Positions 15,225 through 20,532 of a DNA stretch of 29,836 nucleotides are shown piece after piece (position 1 is the stretch's first letter; every line of letters starts with the position of its first letter). Under the pieces are notes generated by a model that saw only the letters and a list, made by a program, of their open reading frames with translations, ran no database searches and was not told where the DNA came from. Position numbers and translations under genes: made by a program. The stretch lies in the IMG/VR virus record IMGVR_UViG_3300007960_000119, positions 1 through 29,836 of that record; one strand, given 5' to 3'. This stretch comes from a virus.

Positions 15225-16436
15225 ATGAAAATAAGAATCATAAGAAGAAAACAATTAAACGAGGAGTTTTATTTCCAACAAGGTTTTGATCAAAATCAAA
15301 AACCGCCCGCTAATCCTTTGTCTATAGAATTGGTTAAAATTATAGCTTCCAAACTCCCAGGAACAAAAAACGTTAATTATAATAAGATGAAACAAATAAA
15401 AGCATCAGGCGCCGAAGGAGTTGTAGTCTCTTTAGATGATAAAAGAGTTGTAAAATTGTTTCATGATGTAAGTAATGCGGCCAAAAATCTTCATCTGGTT
15501 TCTGCTAATGTTCCGGAAACAGCACAAGTTTATTCTATGGGAAAAATTATCCTTAACGATCCAGTGATTTATTATAAATTTGGATCTTCGCACAATCAAA
15601 GAACTCTTGCAAATCCAACAAAAGAATTGTACTATATTGTAATGCAAAGAGTTGATCCTGATAGTTACATTTATCTTTATGTGGAACAAGAATGGGATAA
15701 GCTTAACAGGATTTCCAGACTTGATGCTCAATCGTTGAAGGATATGTATAATTCCAACATTCCTTCTATTCAAAATAGAATTGAAAACATATATCAAGAG
15801 ATAGTTAATGACCCTCAAACTTATGGTTTAAATGATGCGATAGTAAATAAAAGATCTAAAGGTGAATTACAAACTTTTGCTGATCTTATACAGAGCAAAA
15901 AAGACTTAGGAAGATTTGCACAAGCTTTTTCTAGTTACAGAAAAACCAAATCAAAAAGTTTTCTAATTTATACAAACTCACCTTCACAAGGTGGTGAAGG
16001 TTTTCCAGTAAGTTTAAAAAATCTTTTATTAAATGCAGTGGGAGCCAAAAACAACCTAAAAGATGCTGATAAGATTTTTGAGTATTTTAAATCTTTGCCA
16101 GACATGCAAAAAAGAGCTAAAAAAGTTCATCCATTAAAGAAAAACAAATCTGCTACTTTAGGAGAAGACTTGCAAGAAATAGCCGATCTCATAAAAGCTA
16201 TCAGAGTAGACAGGGGTCTAGCTTGGAATGACATTCATCAAGAACAATTTGGAAGAAACCAAAGTGGTGATTTAATAGGATTGGATTTGGGAATCAAAGG
16301 AACACCTGAAGAGCTTGAGGCTGCTCCTGGAAAGTTCGAAGCAGCTAATGTTATAAGAGTTGCTACAAACTTTGATCAATCAGGACAACCCACTATGACT
16401 TTAGCAGAATCTAAAAAAGGTTTAAAAAAACGATAA
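15225..16436 (+). CDS. Protein-kinase-like protein with a short capsid-targeting-like N-terminus
   Basis: 403 residues; GGAG lies 8 bp before the ATG. The first 13 residues (MKIRIIRRKQLNE) are a short basic peptide ending in LNE, nearly matched by the next gene. Kinase-like landmarks are a Gly loop ASGAEGVVVSL (60-70), Lys77 in VVKLF, a hinge-like YYIVMQRVDP, a catalytic-loop-like WNDIHQEQFGRN with Asp336, and LIGLDLG with Asp354 in the DFG position. Phage kinases often have D-x-H-x-x-N here; this one has Gln341 at the usual Asn, which may weaken metal binding. A roughly 180-residue insert sits between hinge and catalytic loop. Kinase fold is likely and activity uncertain. Virion packaging is inferred from the N-terminus. 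Confidence 0.7.
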   Translation: MKIRIIRRKQLNEEFYFQQGFDQNQKPPANPLSIELVKIIASKLPGTKNVNYNKMKQIKASGAEGVVVSLDDKRVVKLFHDVSNAAKNLHLVSANVPETAQVYSMGKIILNDPVIYYKFGSSHNQRTLANPTKELYYIVMQRVDPDSYIYLYVEQEWDKLNRISRLDAQSLKDMYNSNIPSIQNRIENIYQEIVNDPQTYGLNDAIVNKRSKGELQTFADLIQSKKDLGRFAQAFSSYRKTKSKSFLIYTNSPSQGGEGFPVSLKNLLLNAVGAKNNLKDADKIFEYFKSLPDMQKRAKKVHPLKKNKSATLGEDLQEIADLIKAIRVDRGLAWNDIHQEQFGRNQSGDLIGLDLGIKGTPEELEAAPGKFEAANVIRVATNFDQSGQPTMTLAESKKGLKKR

Positions 16437-16444
16437 ACCTTTTT
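16414..16444 (+). terminator. Rho-independent terminator spanning the stop codon of the kinase-like gene
   Basis: AAAAAGGTTTA (16414-16424) and TAAACCTTTTT (16434-16444) are perfect 11-bp complements around a 9-nt loop. The stop TAA lies in the 3' arm and the T-run is part of the stem, so it could act in both directions. Confidence 0.7.
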
Positions 16445-16480
16445 AGTAAATCTCTCTAATTCTCAATAAGGATTTCAAAA

Positions 16481-17704
16481 GTGAAAATAAAAATAATTAA
16501 AAAATCAAACTTAAATGAGGCTCGATCTGGTGATAGAGAAGCTGGTGTTATCGTTAAAGGTGTAATAGACTTTTTAGCCTTCATGATAAAAGCTCAACAT
16601 AAACAAATTATAAGCCGAAAAGATAAAGTTCCAGATGGCGATCCAGCTGGTGAACTAACTGCTGATAATTTTGGACCATCTTTCTATTCAGAAAAAAATT
16701 TTAATATTTTTATGAACATGAGTATACCTAAAGATTTAAAAAATTCAAAATATTTAAAACTCATAAAAAACTATAAATTAACTTTTAAACAATTAAGTGG
16801 TGGTAATAAAGATAAATTTGTTTTAGAATCTACTGGTGCTGGTTGGATGCCTGATCGTCAAACCTTAAAGATTGACTTTGAACATACAATAGGTTGGGAT
16901 AAAACTAGCGAAGTGGATGCTAAAAATAGATCCAGGATTCATACAGTTGTACGTAAAAATTCAGTCAATTATAATCTTAGTGTACTAAACAATATCAAGA
17001 CTACATTACAAGAAAATATTAGACACGAATTAGAACATGTATTACAAGACACAAAAGGATCGGGTTTTAGTAAAACGCTTGATCGGTATGATAAAATAAT
17101 AAAAGAAAAAGACCCATCAAAAAGACTAGAAATGATAATAAAAGAAAAAGACCCAACAAAAAAACTAGAAATGCTAAACAGCACCACAAAATCTATAGGA
17201 AAAAAAATTACAGATTTTTTCTATGATCTGATTACAAAGAAAGAAGAAGAAAAACCTGTTGAAAAAGAGTCTTATAAACAAGAATATGATAAAATTTTAA
17301 AAGAAAGTGTAGAAGATTTTAAAAAATTACTTAAAGGATATTTTGCTTCAACTGAAGCACAAAAATATATCCTATATTATTTACAACCAATTGAAGTAGA
17401 GGCATATGCAGTTGGTTTCACTAGAAAAGCAACACTATTAGCAGATAAAGAGTTAGCTAGTTTAAGAAAAAGTGGAAAAAAAGTAAATAGAAAAGATCTA
17501 ATTAAAAAGCATTTTTCTTCTAGATTGAATGAGTATATAAAAATAATGACTGATTATAACGACGATCTTTTTATAAAGTTAGCAAACCTAGGACTTGATG
17601 ATGTAGATCTTGAAGAAAGCTGGGCCATAGCTTCAGACCTTATAAATAAATTTGAAAACAATATCAGAAACTATGTCAATAAAAGATATGGATTTTTAAA
17701 ATAG
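16481..17704 (+). CDS. HExxH zinc metallopeptidase-like protein with a short capsid-targeting-like N-terminus
   Basis: 407 residues from GTG with ATAAGGAT 7 bp upstream. The N-terminus (MKIKIIKKSNLNE, then A) copies the kinase-like neighbour's and ends in LNE-Ala. NIRHELEHVLQD supplies the zinc-binding motif HExxH (H182, E183, H186). QPIEVEAYA (E305, E307) about 120 residues later resembles the downstream Glu ligand of some gluzincins. Between them is a Lys-rich linker with two 13-residue tandem repeats. Substrate unknown; cell-wall, host-protein or virion-protein cleavage are all possible. It has its own position after a terminator, and no promoter is obvious in the 36-bp gap, so read-through or an unseen promoter must express it. 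Confidence 0.72.
   Translation: MKIKIIKKSNLNEARSGDREAGVIVKGVIDFLAFMIKAQHKQIISRKDKVPDGDPAGELTADNFGPSFYSEKNFNIFMNMSIPKDLKNSKYLKLIKNYKLTFKQLSGGNKDKFVLESTGAGWMPDRQTLKIDFEHTIGWDKTSEVDAKNRSRIHTVVRKNSVNYNLSVLNNIKTTLQENIRHELEHVLQDTKGSGFSKTLDRYDKIIKEKDPSKRLEMIIKEKDPTKKLEMLNSTTKSIGKKITDFFYDLITKKEEEKPVEKESYKQEYDKILKESVEDFKKLLKGYFASTEAQKYILYYLQPIEVEAYAVGFTRKATLLADKELASLRKSGKKVNRKDLIKKHFSSRLNEYIKIMTDYNDDLFIKLANLGLDDVDLEESWAIASDLINKFENNIRNYVNKRYGFLK
17096..17173 (+). repeat. Two 39-bp tandem repeats in the metallopeptidase gene
   Basis: Units 17096-17134 and 17135-17173 differ at two bases and encode IIKEKDPSKRLEM and IIKEKDPTKKLEM. The near-identity indicates a recent in-frame duplication that lengthens a charged linker. 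Confidence 0.9.
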
Positions 17705-17711
17705 GAGCATA

Positions 17712-18026
17712 ATGCTTAACTTTATCCTTGCCGCTTATGGCTTGACTTTCATTCTTGTTCACGGCAAGATATTTGAAGACATTCGTCCACCAAAAGACTA
17801 CACAAAGAAATGGAATACTCTTTTCCACTGTCCTCTGTGTGTTGGCTTTTGGGTTGGATGTTTTTTATTTTGCATTAACCGTTGGACGGAACTATTTACA
17901 TTTGATTATACAATCGCTAATTTCTTTATTTGCGGTTGGATCTCAGCTGGGACATCTTATCTAATTTCTATGTTGGTTGATGATTTCGGCTTTCGCATTT
18001 CAAAAATTGGAGATAAAGATGAATAA
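17712..18026 (+). CDS. Small integral membrane protein with CPLCVGFWVG motif
   Basis: 104 residues; AGGAG 6 bp before ATG. Three hydrophobic segments at about 2-16, 42-57 and 69-90 surround a Cys pair (C40, C43) in FHCPLCVGFWVG. This motif recalls the DUF1360-type membrane protein family, whose function is unknown. The N-terminus (MLNFILAAYGLTFILVHGKIF) and polar C-terminus fit a small inner-membrane protein. It lies between the metallopeptidase and a tagged NTPase. An 18-codon ORF overlaps its stop. Confidence 0.62.
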   Translation: MLNFILAAYGLTFILVHGKIFEDIRPPKDYTKKWNTLFHCPLCVGFWVGCFLFCINRWTELFTFDYTIANFFICGWISAGTSYLISMLVDDFGFRISKIGDKDE

Positions 18027-18072
18027 AAAATGGATGCTACAACCTGTAAGACGCTGTTGTTCAGGCAGTTGA
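18019..18072 (+). CDS. 17-residue micro-ORF ahead of a terminator, possible leader peptide
   Basis: ATG 18019 has GGAG with a 6-bp gap, as good as any gene here, and encodes MNKKWMLQPVRRCCSGS. It overlaps the previous stop by 8 bp. Its stop is 5 bp before a GC-rich hairpin with a T-rich tail, and a second hairpin (CAAC...GTTG, about 18041-18071) lies within it. A translated short ORF followed by a terminator is the plan of an attenuator, but no run of one codon is present. It may simply be a tiny phage peptide or chance. Confidence 0.35.
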   Translation: MNKKWMLQPVRRCCSGS

Positions 18073-18077
18073 CTCAA

Positions 18078-18098
18078 GCGGGTTGCGCCCGCATTTTA
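18078..18098 (+). terminator. Probable rho-independent terminator just upstream of the tagged NTPase gene
   Basis: GCGGG (18078-18082) pairs with CCCGC (18088-18092), followed by ATTTTAT. The stem is short but GC-rich in AT-rich surroundings. It ends 12 bp before the start codon at 18110, so it could attenuate read-through into that gene. Confidence 0.55.
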
Positions 18099-18109
18099 TG
18101 GAGAAAGAA

Positions 18110-18175
18110 ATGAAAATAACAAATAAACAATTAAGACAAATCATAAAAGAAGAGCTCAATCGTGTTTTAAGAGAA
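18110..18175 (+). repeat. Tag-coding dispersed repeat, copy 7
   Basis: 8 kb from the nearest other copy, yet the first 16 residues differ only at residue 9 (Arg for Lys). Confidence 0.6.
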
Positions 18176-18829
18176 AACATGGGTTTAAAAATGTTCGTCC
18201 TTGTTGGTCCACCATCTGTTGGTAAATCAACTTGGATTAATAAAACTTTTGGCCAAAATAGACCTTACGTTATCAATAGAGATGATATAGTAGAAGATGT
18301 TGCCTCAGAATATGGCTGGACATATGATGACATGTTTGCAACACCACCACAGGACGCAGAAATTGGCAGTGTTGACCAAAAATACGGTGAAGTACAGAAG
18401 CCACCAAGTTGGATGACTTGGGCAAAATCAGTCTTTTCAACTGTTATGGAAGCAAATGGCAAAGTTCATAACTTATTTACACAGAGAGTGGCAGGTGCCG
18501 TAGATAGTGGTCAAGACATTGTAGTTGATATGACTAATATGAACAAAAGAGCCAGATCTGGTGCTTTAAAAGCAATTGAAGGTTCAGAAGATCAATATGA
18601 AAAAATTGCTGTTGTTTTTGAATCTCAAGGAGCTGAAGAGTTTATTAAAGCCGTTGCTCAAAAAAGAGCAGAGGCTGCTGCAAGAATGGGTAAATCTAAA
18701 ACAATTCCTCCTGCTGTTTTTGATAGAATGTTTGCATCATTTGAAGATGTAAGTATGGATGAAGGGTTTGATGAAATAGTGAGTGTGGATAATAGACAAT
18801 TACTACAACAACTAGCTAGTGAGATATAA
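18110..18829 (+). CDS. Tagged polynucleotide-kinase-like P-loop NTPase
   Basis: 239 residues from ATG 18110; GGAGAAAG directly upstream excludes the in-frame ATG at 18083, which is inside the terminator. The tag (MKITNKQLRQIIKEEL, then NRVLRE) ends at LRE22-N23. The kinase domain follows at once: MFVLVGPPSVGKSTW (P-loop 33-41), INRDDIV, VVDMTNMNKRAR, and a C-terminal IPPAVFDRMFASFEDVSMDEGFDEIV. This matches the 5'-kinase domain of T4 polynucleotide kinase (AAA_33-type), without the phosphatase domain. The likely reaction is phosphate transfer from ATP to a nucleic-acid 5'-OH; a small-molecule or toxin-type kinase is the alternative. The tag implies virion packaging. Confidence 0.82.
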   Translation: MKITNKQLRQIIKEELNRVLRENMGLKMFVLVGPPSVGKSTWINKTFGQNRPYVINRDDIVEDVASEYGWTYDDMFATPPQDAEIGSVDQKYGEVQKPPSWMTWAKSVFSTVMEANGKVHNLFTQRVAGAVDSGQDIVVDMTNMNKRARSGALKAIEGSEDQYEKIAVVFESQGAEEFIKAVAQKRAEAAARMGKSKTIPPAVFDRMFASFEDVSMDEGFDEIVSVDNRQLLQQLASEI

Positions 18830-18830
18830 A

Positions 18831-19460
18831 ATGAGTAAACAACTATTAACAGAATTCTTTGAACTATGTCCCGACGGACGTTGTCTTGATCGCTTGAGCG
18901 AGTCTCAAAAGCGTGAGGTAATCCAAGAGGGAGCTGTGTATCTTGTTGGTCGTATTCAAACTGCTGACAAAAAGAACGGAAACGGACGTGTTTATCCGAT
19001 GAAAGTTCTTAAAAAAGAAGTAGACAATTACAAAAAGATTGTTGCTGATGGCAGAGCTACAGGCGAACTAGATCATCCTGATGATTCTGTTATAAACTTA
19101 AAAAATGTTTCACACATGATTACTGAATGCTGGTGGGAAGGAAAAGACGTTATGGGTAAGATCAAAGTTCTTGACACACCATCTGGTCGTATTCTCAAAG
19201 ACTTAATCAACGCTGGTGTGAAGCTTGGTATCTCTTCACGAGGACTCGGTTCTGTTCGTGAATCAATGGGAGATACAGTTGTTGAGGAAGATTTCCAATT
19301 AATCTGTTTTGATATTGTTGCTGAACCTTCAACACCAAATGCTTATGTTTATCCAAAAAATAACCAATCAGGAATAAACAGAGGCGCAATGAAATTTAAA
19401 ATTGCAGAGGGCAAAGAAAACAACATTGACCAACTATTTAATAAGATCTTGAGGGACTAA
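18831..19460 (+). CDS. Prohead core protease (T4 gp21-like)
   Basis: 209 residues from ATG 18831, one base after the previous stop region. It begins MSKQLLTEFFELCPDGRCLD, then KKNGNGRVYPMKVLKKEVDNY, GELDHPDDSVINLKNVSHMI with candidate catalytic His82, MGKIKVLDTPSGRILKDL, GISSRGLGSV with candidate Ser135/136, and VAEPSTPNAYVYP. This is the serine protease of the T4-type prohead, which cuts scaffold, capsid and internal proteins after (I/L)-x-E and then degrades itself. Candidate self-sites are LTE8 and LSE near residue 28. Its presence supports reading the N-terminal tags as substrates. Confidence 0.92.
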   Translation: MSKQLLTEFFELCPDGRCLDRLSESQKREVIQEGAVYLVGRIQTADKKNGNGRVYPMKVLKKEVDNYKKIVADGRATGELDHPDDSVINLKNVSHMITECWWEGKDVMGKIKVLDTPSGRILKDLINAGVKLGISSRGLGSVRESMGDTVVEEDFQLICFDIVAEPSTPNAYVYPKNNQSGINRGAMKFKIAEGKENNIDQLFNKILRD

Positions 19461-19879
19461 TGAATAAACAAGAATTAAAGAAAATCTTAAAACCATTAAT
19501 AAAAGAGTGCATCAAAGAAGTAATCTTCGAAGACGGCACTCTTTCGTCAATTATAAGTGAAGTTGTTAAAGGAGTTGGCGAACCTATTGTTGAAACAAGA
19601 CAAAGGTTTCCAAAAAAACAACAACCTCAATATGAAACAGACGAACAAGCAAAAGCAAGATTATCTGAGAAAAGAAAGAAAATGATGGATGCAATAGGCA
19701 AAGATGCTTATAACGGAGTTAATCTGTTTGAAGGAACAACACCAGCCCCAGCACCACAACAACAAGGTCAAGGAGCTCTTTCCGATGTTGACCCAAGAGA
19801 CCCAGGAGTTGATATATCTTCAATCATGGGACAGTCTTCCCTTATATGGCAAAAAATGGCAGGTAAAAATGGCAAATAA
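19460..19879 (+). CDS. Head-region protein, putative prohead core component
   Basis: 139 residues, start overlapping the protease stop (TAATG). The N-terminus (MNKQELKKILKPLIKECIKEVIFE) is a basic amphipathic helix ending in IFE, a looser version of the tag. The middle is Lys/Gln-rich, and a conserved-looking AIGKDAYNGVNLFEGTTP is followed by a Pro/Gln linker and DPGVDISSIMG near the end. I recall similar proteins next to the prohead protease in T4-like cyanophages, without a proven role. LFE in NLFEGT is a second candidate cleavage site. Core or internal head protein is the best guess. Confidence 0.62.
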   Translation: MNKQELKKILKPLIKECIKEVIFEDGTLSSIISEVVKGVGEPIVETRQRFPKKQQPQYETDEQAKARLSEKRKKMMDAIGKDAYNGVNLFEGTTPAPAPQQQGQGALSDVDPRDPGVDISSIMGQSSLIWQKMAGKNGK

Positions 19880-20075
19880 TTATACTTATACTGTTCGTCC
19901 GAAAGACAACATTGAGAAAGTTATTAAGCGTTTCATTAAGAAATGCAAAAAATTGGGCATAATTGACGAAGTTAAAGATCGTCAACATTACACAAAACCC
20001 TCTGAAAAGAAACGAAGAGCTAAAGAAAGAGCAATTCAACGTAGAAAGAAAGAAGAGAGAAAAGCAAGAAAATAA
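19869..20075 (+). CDS. rpsU: Phage-encoded ribosomal protein bS21
   Basis: 68 residues from ATG 19869, overlapping the previous gene by 11 bp. The sequence matches bS21 along its length: VRPKDNIEKVIKRFIKKCKKLGIIDEV, then KDRQHYTKPSEKKRRAKERA and a basic tail, paralleling E. coli S21 (ALRRFKRSCEKAG, EVRRREFYEKP). bS21 sits on the 30S platform near the anti-Shine-Dalgarno and helps initiation on mRNA. bS21 genes are known in several phage genomes and are thought to enter host ribosomes and favour phage mRNAs. A terminator overlaps its stop. Basic nucleic-acid-binding protein of other kind is unlikely given the collinear match. Confidence 0.85.
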   Translation: MANNYTYTVRPKDNIEKVIKRFIKKCKKLGIIDEVKDRQHYTKPSEKKRRAKERAIQRRKKEERKARK

Positions 20076-20094
20076 ACTATTTACAATAGTTTTT
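20074..20094 (+). terminator. Rho-independent terminator after the bS21 gene
   Basis: AAACTATT (20074-20081) and AATAGTTT (20085-20092) are perfect complements around a TAC loop, with T continuing to 20094. AT-only except one pair, so likely leaky; it separates the head unit from the structural and fibre genes. Confidence 0.55.
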
Positions 20095-20106
20095 AAGGAG
20101 TTAATA

Positions 20107-20523
20107 ATGTCAGTACATAGATATAACAATTTTGGAAGAACAAGACAATTAAAAAATATAGCAGGTGAGCATGAAGAAGAAGTAGCTGTAGTAGCAGTTA
20201 CTGACTTGGACGCAGTAACAGATGGATATTCAACAGAAAGTCAAAGATTTCTTCATGTTTTAGTAATAGATAAAAATAATAGTACAAACCTTACTGTTAC
20301 AGTTTATGGATACGCTCATGCTTTTGGAAAATGGTTTCCTATAAACCAGCTAAATGGCTCTACTGCTGCCACTGTACAGGTTGCTGATAGTGCAACAGCT
20401 GAAGGTTCACAGAATGCAAGTCATAGAGAAATGGTAACATTTGAAATTGCAGGAATAGATAGAGTTGCATTCGTTGGAACCACTGCTGATGTCCGAGTTT
20501 TTGCTGCGTGTAGCACGTTTTAA
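20107..20523 (+). CDS. Small probable virion structural protein
   Basis: 138 residues; AAGGAG 6 bp before ATG 20107, so longer in-frame extension into the bS21 gene is rejected. It starts MSVHRYNNFGRTRQLKNIAGEHEEEV and is rich in Val, Thr and Ala with alternating strands (FLHVLVIDKNNSTNLTVTVYGYAHAFGKWFPI; MVTFEIAGIDRVAFVGTTADVRVFAACSTF). It is likely a beta-sandwich. It starts the fibre cluster and ends 9 bp before the large fibre gene, so a fibre-base or head-decoration role is plausible. No family is recognised. Confidence 0.6.
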   Translation: MSVHRYNNFGRTRQLKNIAGEHEEEVAVVAVTDLDAVTDGYSTESQRFLHVLVIDKNNSTNLTVTVYGYAHAFGKWFPINQLNGSTAATVQVADSATAEGSQNASHREMVTFEIAGIDRVAFVGTTADVRVFAACSTF

Positions 20524-20532
20524 GAGGTATAA

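Noticed and set aside
18028-18098. tRNA-like appearance of the GC-richer intergenic segment
   Set aside because: No cloverleaf, no GGTTCGA-type T-arm and no acceptor pairing; it reads better as a micro-ORF plus terminator.
19963-20106. Longer N-terminus for the gene starting at 20107
   Set aside because: It runs out of frame through the bS21 gene; AAGGAG lies directly before ATG 20107.
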